Source: an uncultured Eubacteriales bacterium
GTDB taxonomy: Bacteria > Bacillota > Clostridia > Oscillospirales > Acutalibacteraceae
Length of the DNA: 32,809 nucleotides
Assembly (NCBI GenBank): GCA_949292775.1
Contig: CASFBL010000024.1
Location: 1 to 32,809, forward strand
Reading direction: 5' to 3'
Shown: positions 6,467 to 16,648 of the stretch, piece after piece
How the letters are laid out: each line of letters starts with the position of its first letter
Position numbering within the stretch: position 1 is the stretch's first letter
The notes under the pieces: generated by a model
What the model was told of the DNA's origin: nothing
Databases searched by the model: none
Seen by the model: the letters and a program-made list of their open reading frames with translations, nothing else
Translations under genes and position numbers: made by a program

Positions 6467-8455
6467 ATGGCAAAAAAAGCAGCATATACAGAAGAAAGTA
6501 TTTCGCAGCTCAAGGGCGCCGACCGTGTCCGTAAGCGCCCGGCGGTTATTTTCGGCTCGGACGGCATAGACGGCTGCCAGCATGCAATCTTTGAAATTTT
6601 GTCAAACTCCATCGACGAGGCGCGCGAGGGCTTCGGCAATAAAATTATTGTCACGCGTTATCTCGATAAATCCATTGAAGTGCAGGACTTCGGCCGCGGC
6701 ATTCCGATGGATTACAACGAAAAGGAGCAGCGCTACAACTGGGAGCTTGTTTTCTGTGAGTTGTACGCGGGCGGTAAATACAACACCAACTCCGGCGGCA
6801 GCTATGAATATTCGTTAGGGCTTAACGGCCTCGGCCTTTGCTCCACACAGTATGCGTCGGAATATATGGAAGCTGAAATCCACAAAAACGGCGTGAAATA
6901 TGTCATGCATTTTAAAGAGGGCAATCCCGACGGCGAGCTTGTCCGTGAACCGTATGCCAAAAAAGACACCGGTTCGCGTATTCACTGGAAGCCGGATTTA
7001 AAAGTCTTTACCGACATTGATGTGCCGCTTTCTTATTATCAGGAGACTATCAAACGCCAGTCTGTCGTCAACGCAGGCGTCCGTTTCATTTTAAAAGACC
7101 AGACCGGCACCAACACTTTTGACACTTACGAATATATTTACGAAAACGGCATTGAAGATTATGTCCGTGAGTTTGTCGGCGAAAACGACGCCATGACCGC
7201 TGTGCAGGTTTGGCAGACTGAGCGCAAGGGGCGTGACCGTGCGGACAAGCCGGAATACAAGGTCAAAATCAACGCCGCGCTTTGCTTCTCCAATAAAAAG
7301 CAGTTGAAAGAATATTATCACAACTCAAGTTTCTTAGAGCACGGCGGCGCGCCGGAAAAGGCGGTCAAAAGCGCATTTGTCTCGCAAATCGACGCCTATT
7401 TAAAAGCAAACAGCAAATATTTAAAGACCGACAGCAAAATCAGCTTTCAGGATGTCGAGGATTGCTTGGTTTTGGTTGTTTCTTCGTTTTCAACCCAGAC
7501 TTCCTATGAAAACCAAACCAAAAAAGCAATCACCAATAAGTTTATCCAGGAAGCGATGACCGAATTCTTCCGCCACCAGTTAGAGGTTTATTTCATTGAA
7601 AATCCGCTGGACGCAGAAAAAATCGCAAATCAGATATTGGTCAATATGCGTTCGCGCGTCAAGGCGGAAAGCACGCGCTTGAATCTCAAAAAGACGCTGC
7701 AAAGCGGCAATGATTTGACCAACCGTGTGGAAAAATTCGTGGACTGCCGTTCGAAAGATGTCAGCGAACGCGAGATTTTCATCGTGGAGGGCGATTCGGC
7801 TTTGGGCGCTTGTAAGCAGGCGCGCGACAGTTCGTTCCAGGCAATTATCCCGGTGCGCGGTAAAATCTTAAACTGCCTGAAAGCCGAATACAACAAAATT
7901 TTTAAAAGCGATATTATTGTCGATTTGGTTAAAGTCCTCGGCTGCGGCGTAGAAGTCAACAGCAAATCCAATAAGGATTTGTCCTCTTTTAATCTCGACA
8001 ACCTGCGCTGGAACAAGGTCATTATCTGTACCGATGCCGATGTCGACGGTTTCCAGATTCGCACGCTTATCTTAACCATGATTTACAGACTGATGCCCAC
8101 GCTTATAAAAGAGGGGAAAGTCTATATCGCGGAATCCCCGCTTTACGAGATTCGCTCCAAAGACGAAACCTGGTTCTGCTACACCGAAAAGGAAAAACAG
8201 GAAGTGCTTGAAACTCTGGGCGACCGTAAATTTACCATTCAGCGTTCCAAAGGTCTTGGCGAAAACGAAGCGGATATGATGTGGCTGACAACGATGAACC
8301 CGAAAACACGGCGGCTTATCAAGGTTGAACCGGATTATTCTCCGGAAGCGGTCGCCGCAAAGTTTGACCTGCTGTTGGGCGATAACCTGCAGGGGCGTAA
8401 AGACCACATTGCCGAAAACGGCCACCTGTATTTGGAACTTGCCGATATTTCGTAA
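6467..8455 (+). CDS. Divergent type IIA topoisomerase, B subunit (ParE/GyrB-like)
   Basis: 662 residues from the ATG at 6467 (AAAGGACGG upstream); the open frame starts 13 codons earlier without a binding site. It is the ATPase and TOPRIM half of a DNA topoisomerase. The GHKL fold shows EILSNSIDEA (E43, N47), QDFGRGIP (D74) and a G-loop LGLNGLGL (117-124) where gyrase has GGLHGVG. The QTK loop is kept (350-352). The TOPRIM domain has VEGDSALG (E441) in place of VEGDSAGG, and TDADVDG (522-528). RSKGLGENEADMMWLTTMNP closes the core. Length fits a ParE/GyrB without insert. The catalytic residues are present, so activity is expected, but many usually fixed residues are changed. Its A-subunit partner follows after 42 bases. 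Gyrase versus topo IV role is unresolved. Confidence 0.88.
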   Translation: MAKKAAYTEESISQLKGADRVRKRPAVIFGSDGIDGCQHAIFEILSNSIDEAREGFGNKIIVTRYLDKSIEVQDFGRGIPMDYNEKEQRYNWELVFCELYAGGKYNTNSGGSYEYSLGLNGLGLCSTQYASEYMEAEIHKNGVKYVMHFKEGNPDGELVREPYAKKDTGSRIHWKPDLKVFTDIDVPLSYYQETIKRQSVVNAGVRFILKDQTGTNTFDTYEYIYENGIEDYVREFVGENDAMTAVQVWQTERKGRDRADKPEYKVKINAALCFSNKKQLKEYYHNSSFLEHGGAPEKAVKSAFVSQIDAYLKANSKYLKTDSKISFQDVEDCLVLVVSSFSTQTSYENQTKKAITNKFIQEAMTEFFRHQLEVYFIENPLDAEKIANQILVNMRSRVKAESTRLNLKKTLQSGNDLTNRVEKFVDCRSKDVSEREIFIVEGDSALGACKQARDSSFQAIIPVRGKILNCLKAEYNKIFKSDIIVDLVKVLGCGVEVNSKSNKDLSSFNLDNLRWNKVIICTDADVDGFQIRTLILTMIYRLMPTLIKEGKVYIAESPLYEIRSKDETWFCYTEKEKQEVLETLGDRKFTIQRSKGLGENEADMMWLTTMNPKTRRLIKVEPDYSPEAVAAKFDLLLGDNLQGRKDHIAENGHLYLELADIS

Positions 8456-8497
8456 CCTGAAAAAATGGATTCGGACTTCACAAAGGAGCAACGATAT

Positions 8498-10738
8498 ATG
8501 CCGAGAAAACCGAAAGCAAAGGCGCAAACCCCTGAGGAAGAGCAGCCTGTAAACGCGCATATTTTAGGCGCGGGCGAAGTGGTGGAGCAGTTCATCACCG
8601 AAACGCTCGAAACCAACTATATGCCTTACGCGATGAGCGTTATTTTATCGCGTGCGATTCCCGAAATTGACGGCTTCAAGCCCTCTCACCGGAAATTGCT
8701 TTACACCATGTATAAAATGGGGCTTTTAAACGGTCCGACTATTAAATCTGCAAACATTGTGGGCCGTACCATGCAGTTGAACCCGCACGGTGATGCCCCT
8801 ATATATGAAACGCTTATCCGCTTGTCACGCGGCAATGAGGCGCTTTTGTACCCGTATGTACAGTCGAAGGGTAACTTCGGTAAGGCGTATTCCCGCAATA
8901 TGCAGTATGCTGCCTCCCGTTACACGGAAGCAAAGCTTGAACCGATTGCAGCCGAGCTGTTTGCCGATATTGACAAAGATACCGTTGATTTTGTAGACAA
9001 CTATGACAGCACCATGAAAGAGCCGACGCTGTTTCCGGTCACATTCCCGTCGGTGCTTGTCAATGCCAACCTCGGTATCGCCGTCGGCATGGCGTCCTCC
9101 ATTTGCTCGTTTAATTTGAAAGAGATTTGTGAGGCAACGGAAAACCTGATTAAAGACCCCGACTATGATGTCTGCGACAGCGTAAAAGCACCCGACTTTA
9201 TCGGCGGCGGTCAAATCGTTTATAACGATGCGCAAATGCGCGAGATTTTCCGCACCGGCCGCGGCAGCTTCAAGGTTCGCTCCAAATATACCTATGACAA
9301 GTCGAATAACTGCATTGACATTACCGAAATCCCGCCGACGACTACCTCGGAAGCAATTATTGATAAAATCATTGAAAAGGTCAAAGCCGGCGCCGCGCGT
9401 GAAATTTCCGATGTCCGCGACGAGACCGATAAAAAGGGTCTTAAAATTACAATCGACTTAAAACGCGGTACTGACCCCGACAAGCTGATGAAAAAGCTGT
9501 TTAAATCCACGCCGCTCGAGGATTCGTTTGCCTGCAACTTCAATGTACTCATAGCCGGTGTGCCGCGCGTGCTCGGCGTGCGCGATTTGCTCTTAGAGTG
9601 GATTGCGTTCCGTTCGGAATGCGTGCGCCGCAGAGTCTATTTTGATTTAAGCAAAGCGAAAGAACGCCTGCATTTGCTCGAAGGCCTTCAAAAAATCCTG
9701 CTGGATATCGACAAGGCAATCCGCATCATCCGCTCCACCGAGGAAGAAGCCGAAGTTGTGCCGAATTTGATGATTGGCTTCGGGATTGATAAGGTACAGG
9801 CGGAGTATGTTGCAGAAATCAAACTGCGCCATTTGAACCGGGAATATATCCTCAAACGCACCAAGGATATTGAAAATCTGCGTGCGGATATTGAAGATAT
9901 GGAGGATATTCTCTCAAGCAAAGCGCGGATTAAGAAAATCATTGTTTCCGAGCTTCAGGATGTCGTGAAAAAATACGATAAGCCCCGCCGCAGCGAAATT
10001 ATTTATGCCGACAGTATAGAAGATGATGAACCCATAGAGGAAATTCCGGATTATCCGGTGCACCTGTTCTTCACCAAAGACGGCTATTTCAAAAAGATTA
10101 CGCCGCAGTCTTTGCGCATGAGCGGTGAGCAAAAGCTCAAAGACGGCGACAGCGTTGTGCAGACGCTCGAAGCGACCAACAACACCGACTTGCTGTTCTT
10201 TACCGACCGCTGTCAGGTCTATAAGGCGAAAGCAGCGGACTTTGACGACACAAAGGCAAGCGTGTTGGGTGACTTCGTCCCGACCCATTTGCACATGGAT
10301 GCCGGTGAATCTGCTATCTACATGGCGGTTACAACCGATTACACAGGCTATATGCTGTTCTTCTTTGAAAACGGCAAGCTTGCAAAAGTCGACCTTTCCG
10401 CCTATGAAACCAAGACCAACCGCAAAAAACTGATTAAAGCCTATTGCGATAAATTCCCGCTCGCTGCGATTCGCCAAATCACCGAAGACTGCGAACTGGT
10501 GGTGCAGTCCACCGCCGGGCGTATTCTGCTTTTGAATACCGGTGCTGTCTCGCCGAAAACGACAAAAGATACACAGGGCGTCGCCGTGATGACGCTGAAA
10601 AAAGGTCACCGCCTTGCGAGCGTTCGCGATTACAAAGAGGGCGAATTTGTGAAGCCCGCGCGTTACCGCACGCGTTCTCTGCCTGCGGCGGGCGCATTGC
10701 TTTCTGCCGAAGATACGGGTGAACAGCTCACTTTGTAA
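8498..10738 (+). CDS. Divergent type IIA topoisomerase, A subunit (ParC/GyrA-like)
   Basis: 746 residues from the ATG at 8498, chosen for AAGGAG nine bases upstream; an earlier ATG at 8465 has no site. It is the DNA breakage-reunion subunit. The winged-helix region carries NIVGRTMQLNPHGDAPIYETLIRL, and the catalytic tyrosine is Y142 in ASRYTEAKL. At the serine that anchors quinolones (S83 in E. coli GyrA) there is Ala100, with Glu104 at the D87 position. The usual GQGNFGSIDGD stretch is SKGNFGKAYSRN. A coiled-coil and gate region follow (about 380-500), then a C-terminal beta-pinwheel-like domain with several strand repeats but no clear GyrA box (QRRGGKG type), which favours a topo IV-like role. 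It is co-transcribed with the B subunit and followed by a strong terminator. Confidence 0.88.
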   Translation: MPRKPKAKAQTPEEEQPVNAHILGAGEVVEQFITETLETNYMPYAMSVILSRAIPEIDGFKPSHRKLLYTMYKMGLLNGPTIKSANIVGRTMQLNPHGDAPIYETLIRLSRGNEALLYPYVQSKGNFGKAYSRNMQYAASRYTEAKLEPIAAELFADIDKDTVDFVDNYDSTMKEPTLFPVTFPSVLVNANLGIAVGMASSICSFNLKEICEATENLIKDPDYDVCDSVKAPDFIGGGQIVYNDAQMREIFRTGRGSFKVRSKYTYDKSNNCIDITEIPPTTTSEAIIDKIIEKVKAGAAREISDVRDETDKKGLKITIDLKRGTDPDKLMKKLFKSTPLEDSFACNFNVLIAGVPRVLGVRDLLLEWIAFRSECVRRRVYFDLSKAKERLHLLEGLQKILLDIDKAIRIIRSTEEEAEVVPNLMIGFGIDKVQAEYVAEIKLRHLNREYILKRTKDIENLRADIEDMEDILSSKARIKKIIVSELQDVVKKYDKPRRSEIIYADSIEDDEPIEEIPDYPVHLFFTKDGYFKKITPQSLRMSGEQKLKDGDSVVQTLEATNNTDLLFFTDRCQVYKAKAADFDDTKASVLGDFVPTHLHMDAGESAIYMAVTTDYTGYMLFFFENGKLAKVDLSAYETKTNRKKLIKAYCDKFPLAAIRQITEDCELVVQSTAGRILLLNTGAVSPKTTKDTQGVAVMTLKKGHRLASVRDYKEGEFVKPARYRTRSLPAAGALLSAEDTGEQLTL

Positions 10739-10761
10739 GCAATTAGATTATAAGGCAATAA

Positions 10762-10805
10762 AACCGCCGCCGTTCCCCAAAAAGGAACGGCGGCGGTTCA
10801 TTTTT
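10762..10805. terminator. Bidirectional rho-independent terminator
   Basis: A perfect 15-bp stem (10762-10776 with 10784-10798, GC-rich AACCGCCGCCGTTCC arms) and a 7-base loop, followed by T-runs on both strands. It ends the topoisomerase operon and, on the minus strand, the CoA-transferase/E2-like operon. Confidence 0.95.
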
Positions 10806-10808
10806 ATA

Positions 10809-11726
10809 TTACAGCCACTCGTGAATGACTTTCGGGTTTGCAAAAATTTCGTCGCACTTTTCAAGAAAAGGCGAAACCTCCGCGAAATCCGCCGCGCGGT
10901 GGTCAAAAGCAAGGCATATCGGCAAAATCAGCCGGGCGTCAAAAACCTTGTTGCCGTTTTCGTCTGTTTTTACGCCGGCGCGTTCCTGTACGCCGCCGAT
11001 GCAGAATGCAGCAATTTGCGGCGGAATGATTTCCAGCATCGCCACAGCGCCTTTCTGTTCGCGGTAAACCGAGCCGACATTGGTAATCGTTACCGTGCCT
11101 TGCTCAATGTCTCGGTAAGTCAGACGGTCGCTTTCCGGAATAGAGTAATATTCCTTTTTCGCTTTGCCGTGCAGCGTCTTAACACGGTGTTTGCCGGTTT
11201 TAGAGCCGATCAGACGATTGACAACGGTGAAAATTTTGCCGTGTTTCAAAGCTTCCAGCGTGTTGTTTAAAGAGACCTCAAACATCGCTTCGGTAAGGTC
11301 GGTGTTTTGTGCGCGGCGCGCAACATCTAAAATGTATTGTGTCATTTCTGTCAGTGATTTGTTCTCAAAGTTGTGCAGGTTAATCGTCATCATTTTGCCG
11401 TTCGGTAAAATCATCGGCATGGAAATGTTGATGTCGTCCTGCAGATCTACGCGTCCGCGAACAAGGCGGCGGTTAAAATCAATCGTGCCGTTGAGCATGG
11501 GCGCGGCTTTCAATCCTTCAACAATCACTTTCAGCATCAGCGTGTTTACTGTGATTTTGTCCTGACCGGTGCGGCCTTGATTCAGCTTTTTATATTCCTT
11601 CATAAAATCGGTAACATCGGCTTCGTAAATAAAAGTGGCGTGGGGAATGGTCTCCCAGCTTTCCGAGGTCATGTTGGAAACGATTTTTCTCTGAATGTCA
11701 AAATGAATGGTTTTTGTAACAGCCAT
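10809..11726 (-). CDS. 2-oxoacid dehydrogenase E2-type acyltransferase domain without lipoyl domain
   Basis: 305 residues, an almost pure catalytic domain of the chloramphenicol acetyltransferase/E2 fold. Evidence is TVNTLMLKVIVEGLKAAPMLNG, VDLQDDINISMPMILPNGKM, GTVTITNVGSV with EIIPPQIAAFCIGGV, and the active-site segment AFDHRAADFAEV. The catalytic histidine (H276) and aspartate (D280) are kept, while the following glycycine of the usual HxxxDG is Phe281. There is no N-terminal lipoyl or E3-binding domain, so it cannot work as a normal E2 with its own swinging arm. It has AAGGAGC before the ATG and lies 23 bases behind the CoA-transferase gene in one operon, which suggests acyl transfer between CoA and some other acceptor. 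No E1 or E3 gene is near. The substrate is unknown. Confidence 0.8.
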   Translation of the reverse strand: MAVTKTIHFDIQRKIVSNMTSESWETIPHATFIYEADVTDFMKEYKKLNQGRTGQDKITVNTLMLKVIVEGLKAAPMLNGTIDFNRRLVRGRVDLQDDINISMPMILPNGKMMTINLHNFENKSLTEMTQYILDVARRAQNTDLTEAMFEVSLNNTLEALKHGKIFTVVNRLIGSKTGKHRVKTLHGKAKKEYYSIPESDRLTYRDIEQGTVTITNVGSVYREQKGAVAMLEIIPPQIAAFCIGGVQERAGVKTDENGNKVFDARLILPICLAFDHRAADFAEVSPFLEKCDEIFANPKVIHEWL

Positions 11727-11749
11727 AATCTGCTCCTTACTATTTTATT

Positions 11750-13084
11750 TTATCCGACATTTTGCTGTGCGTGGGAAAGACCGGTGGGCGGCATTTCTCC
11801 AAACCGCCGCTGGTATTCAAGTGTCAGCTCTGCGCGGAATTTCGGGTGTGCAATTGCAATGAGTTCCGCAGCACGCTCCTTTAAAGTTTTCCCTTTTAAT
11901 TGTGCAATACCATATTCGGTAACCACATAATTTACATCGTTTCTGGAAGTTGTAATTGCCGACCCTTCAGTAATCAGCGGTACGATTCGGGAAATTGTGC
12001 CCTTCTTTGCCGTGGAGGACATCGCCATAATGGAACGGCCGCCGCGGCTCATGGTTGCACCGCGCACAAAATCCACCTGCCCGCCGACAGCACTGAATTG
12101 ATGCAGCCCTATCGTGTCGGAAACAATCTGCCCGAGCAAGTCTACCTGCAAACAGGAGTTGATAGAGACCATGTTGTCGTTTTGTGCAATAATCAGTGGG
12201 TTGTTTACATAGTCAATGGGGTGCATTTCCACCGACGGATTATTGTTGATGTAATTGTTGAGCTTGTCTGAACCGAACGCCGCGCCGAGAATGGTTCGGC
12301 CGCGGTTTGCAGTTTTCTTTTTGTTGTTGATAACCCCTGCTTCTAAAAGGTCAACAACACCGTCGCCTACAAGCTCGCTGTGCAGTCCCAAATCCTTTTT
12401 GTTCCAAAGCTGTTGACACACAGCGTTCGGAATGCCGCCTATGCCGAGCTGCAAGGTGTCCCCGTCGTGAATCAGGCTTGCACAGTATTCGCCGATTTTT
12501 TGTTCTACATCGCTGACTTCGGCCGAGCAAATTTGCGGCAGGGGAGCGTCCTGCTCCACAATTGCGGTCAAATCCCGCACATGAATCATGGAATTGCCAA
12601 AGGTTCTGGGCATGTACTTGTTGATTTGTGCAAGAATCACATCTGCATAATCGCACACGCCTTTAATATAATCCACATTGGTGCCAAAAGAGCAGTAGCC
12701 ATGCTCGTCTGGCGGGGAGAGCATGACCATGGCAACGCGCGGGCAAAGGCGTTCGCGCAAAAGCTCGGGAATTTCATAGAAGTGACAGGTTGTGAAATCT
12801 GCAATGCCGCTTGAAACCGCGTTGCGGTTGCTTGCGGAAGCAAAAAGACAGTTCAGACGAAAATGCCCCTGCATTTCTTCGCCGCACCACGGAGAGGACC
12901 CGGTCGTCAGCATGTTGACGATTGTGATGTTGTGAAAGTCCTTATAGCTGTCCAGCAAAGCGTTCTCCAATCCGAAAGCTTCGCCGCAGCCGAAACCGAC
13001 AACAACTGTGTCGCCGTCACCAATCAAATGAACAGCTGATTTTGCAGAGGTTAGCTTACTTTGATAGATTTCTTGCCACTTCAT
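11750..13084 (-). CDS. Acetyl-CoA hydrolase/transferase family CoA-transferase (4-hydroxybutyrate or butyryl-CoA:acetate type)
   Basis: 444 residues, the normal length for the Cat2/AbfT/But group. These class I enzymes move CoA between an acyl-CoA and acetate through a glutamyl-CoA intermediate in the cytosol. The predicted catalytic glutamate is E237 in LGLHSELVGDGVVDLLEAGVI; GIGGIPNAV (214-222) and GGQVDFVRGA (334-343) are the CoA-binding signatures. The N-terminal half has AQINKYMPRTFGNSMIHV, typical of 4-hydroxybutyrate CoA-transferases. Butyrate formation, 4-hydroxybutyrate use or another short acid are all possible; motif reading does not separate them. AGAGGTG precedes the ATG, and a near-consensus promoter drives this gene and the E2-like gene behind it. 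Confidence 0.88.
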   Translation of the reverse strand: MKWQEIYQSKLTSAKSAVHLIGDGDTVVVGFGCGEAFGLENALLDSYKDFHNITIVNMLTTGSSPWCGEEMQGHFRLNCLFASASNRNAVSSGIADFTTCHFYEIPELLRERLCPRVAMVMLSPPDEHGYCSFGTNVDYIKGVCDYADVILAQINKYMPRTFGNSMIHVRDLTAIVEQDAPLPQICSAEVSDVEQKIGEYCASLIHDGDTLQLGIGGIPNAVCQQLWNKKDLGLHSELVGDGVVDLLEAGVINNKKKTANRGRTILGAAFGSDKLNNYINNNPSVEMHPIDYVNNPLIIAQNDNMVSINSCLQVDLLGQIVSDTIGLHQFSAVGGQVDFVRGATMSRGGRSIMAMSSTAKKGTISRIVPLITEGSAITTSRNDVNYVVTEYGIAQLKGKTLKERAAELIAIAHPKFRAELTLEYQRRFGEMPPTGLSHAQQNVG

Positions 13085-13112
13085 TTTTCAACACCTCTTG
13101 TTCTGATTGTTT

Positions 13113-13141
13113 ATTATATCAGAGCAAATGCAGAATGACAA
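13113..13141 (-). promoter_or_regulatory. Promoter of the CoA-transferase operon
   Basis: Minus-strand TTGTCA (13136-13141), a 17-base spacer and TATAAT (13113-13118), about 29 bases before the start codon. It is one of the closest matches to consensus in the window. The other bases of the 167-base gap hold the ligA terminator and otherwise nothing I can name. Confidence 0.8.
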
Positions 13142-13194
13142 GTAAAAAAACTGTGAACAACGCGCAAGAAAATCAACACTATTGCAAAAATATG

Positions 13195-13242
13195 TCAAAA
13201 AACCGCCGTGGAGCAAGGATTCTTGCACACGGCGGTTTTTCA
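13195..13242. terminator. Terminator of ligA, bidirectional in form
   Basis: AACCGCCGTG (13201-13210) pairs with CACGGCGGTT (13228-13237), and an inner CAAG/CTTG pair lengthens the stem. Minus-strand transcripts leaving ligA meet six U after the stem; the plus strand also has a T-run. Confidence 0.9.
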
Positions 13243-13251
13243 GTTTTTTTG

Positions 13252-15288
<2,037 letters not shown>

Positions 15289-15295
<7 letters not shown>

Positions 15296-15315
15296 TATCT
15301 TGCCGCATATAGAAT
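15289..15315 (+). promoter_or_regulatory. Possible promoter of the DD-carboxypeptidase gene
   Basis: TTTACA (15289-15294) and TAGAAT (15310-15315) are separated by only 15 bases, shorter than ideal. The -35 overlaps that of the ligA promoter on the other strand. Confidence 0.35.
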
Positions 15316-15339
15316 GTTATAAGGAAAGGGGTATGACTT

Positions 15340-16494
15340 ATGAAAAAAATGCTTTCGAGCTTATTGACTTTTTTAATGCTATTTTGCTTTGCACCCATGT
15401 GCTTTGCTGCTGAGACACTGCCTGAAATGCAGGTGGAAATCAAAGCAAAAGCCGCCGTGCTGATGGATGCGTCTTCCGGTAAGGTGTTGATGGCGCAGAA
15501 TGCGCATGAAAAGCTTTATCCGGCATCGGTCACCAAAATCATGACGCTTTTGCTTGTGACAGAAGCGATAGACAGCGGAAAAATCTCGCTTACCGATATG
15601 GTGACGGCAAGTAAAGAAGCTGCCGAAAAAGGCGGCTCGCAAATTTGGCTGGAGGTCGGCGAGCAAATGAGCGTAGATGACCTTTTGAAAGCCAGCGCGG
15701 TGGCAAGCGCCAACGATGCCTGCGAAGCGCTCGCGGAATATGTTGCCGGGAGCAGCGATGCGTTTGTACGGCAGATGAACGAGCGCGCACAGCAGCTCGG
15801 CATGAACGATACGCATTTTGAAAACTGCACAGGGCTTGACGATACAGTGGAAAACCATGTGACAAGCGCTTATGATGTGGCTCTGATGTCCCGCGAGCTT
15901 TTGCAGCATCAAAGAATTACCGGCTATACAACTATTTGGATGGATTCCCTGCGGGGCGGGGAGACGCAGCTTGTCAATACCAACAAATTGGTGCGGTTTT
16001 ATGAGGGGGCAACAGGTCTTAAAACCGGCACGACCTCTAAAGCGGGCTGCTGTGTGAGCGCGTCTGCAAAACGCGGCGATTTGCATTTGATTGCGGTGGT
16101 GCTCGGCAGCGATACAAGCGACGACCGTTTCAACGCGGCACGCGCTATGCTGGACTGGGGATTTGCAAACTATACGACCGAAAAGCTCGAAATTGACGCT
16201 TCACGCGTGCCTGATGTCGGTGTGCTTAAAGGCACAGAGGCTTCGGTAAGTCCCGTGATTCCGCAGGCGCAGTCTGTCTTAATGGAAAAGGGAAAGTCTG
16301 GTGAGGTCACACAGGAATTTGACCTTGCCGCTACGGTGCAGGCGCCCGTTGAAAAGGGACAGCTGCTCGGACGGGTGTATTTTAAGCTGAACGGAGAAAC
16401 TTTATATACCTATGACCTTATAAGCGACCGGGAAATTCCGGCGCTGACTTTCTTAGAGTCCTTTAAAAGGATTTTGCTGTCTTTGTGCACTTGA
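15340..16494 (+). CDS. D-alanyl-D-alanine carboxypeptidase (PBP5/DacF type)
   Basis: 384 residues. A signal peptide (residues 1 to about 23, ending CFA/AET) sends it outside, where it trims the terminal D-Ala from peptidoglycan stems. The three penicillin-binding motifs are present and well spaced: SVTK (S63-K66), SAN (S123-N125) and KTG (K228-G230). A PBP5-type C-terminal beta domain follows (about 275-365), and the last residues (TFLESFKRILLSLCT) can form the amphipathic membrane anchor of this class. Start ATG follows AAAGGGG by eight bases. dacF/dacB relatives are often tied to sporulation or to vegetative wall maturation; nothing here decides between them. Confidence 0.95.
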   Translation: MKKMLSSLLTFLMLFCFAPMCFAAETLPEMQVEIKAKAAVLMDASSGKVLMAQNAHEKLYPASVTKIMTLLLVTEAIDSGKISLTDMVTASKEAAEKGGSQIWLEVGEQMSVDDLLKASAVASANDACEALAEYVAGSSDAFVRQMNERAQQLGMNDTHFENCTGLDDTVENHVTSAYDVALMSRELLQHQRITGYTTIWMDSLRGGETQLVNTNKLVRFYEGATGLKTGTTSKAGCCVSASAKRGDLHLIAVVLGSDTSDDRFNAARAMLDWGFANYTTEKLEIDASRVPDVGVLKGTEASVSPVIPQAQSVLMEKGKSGEVTQEFDLAATVQAPVEKGQLLGRVYFKLNGETLYTYDLISDREIPALTFLESFKRILLSLCT

Positions 16495-16549
16495 ACCGGC
16501 AAACTTTTCCCAAAAAGTATGGAATTTCAAAAAAATTCACAAATTCATA

Positions 16550-16578
16550 TTGAAAATAAGCAGGTTTTAGGGTAGAAT
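16550..16578 (+). promoter_or_regulatory. Promoter of pgi
   Basis: TTGAAA (16550-16555), a 17-base spacer and TAGAAT (16573-16578). A leader of about 65 bases follows and holds a small ACATAT/ATATGT inverted repeat. The upstream part of this 154-base gap shows no convincing terminator for the carboxypeptidase gene. Confidence 0.65.
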
Positions 16579-16648
16579 ATAAACAACATATACAATATGT
16601 GGATTACGCTGAAGGATTGGCAATTTAAACAAGGGGATTTAACAGCAA

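Noticed and set aside
9914-10609. 231-codon open frame antisense to the topoisomerase A subunit
   Set aside because: It is a shadow of a clear gene, with no recognisable motif.
13085-13251. Possible small RNA in the gap between the CoA-transferase and ligA genes
   Set aside because: All structure is explained by the ligA terminator and the CoA-transferase promoter; there is no second promoter with a matching terminator.
15379-16086. 235-codon open frame antisense to the DD-carboxypeptidase
   Set aside because: It lies opposite the SxxK and KTG motifs of a well-identified gene; composition is typical of a complement shadow.
16579-16648. Riboswitch in the pgi leader
   Set aside because: The leader is only about 65 bases and has one tiny AT hairpin; no known aptamer core is visible.
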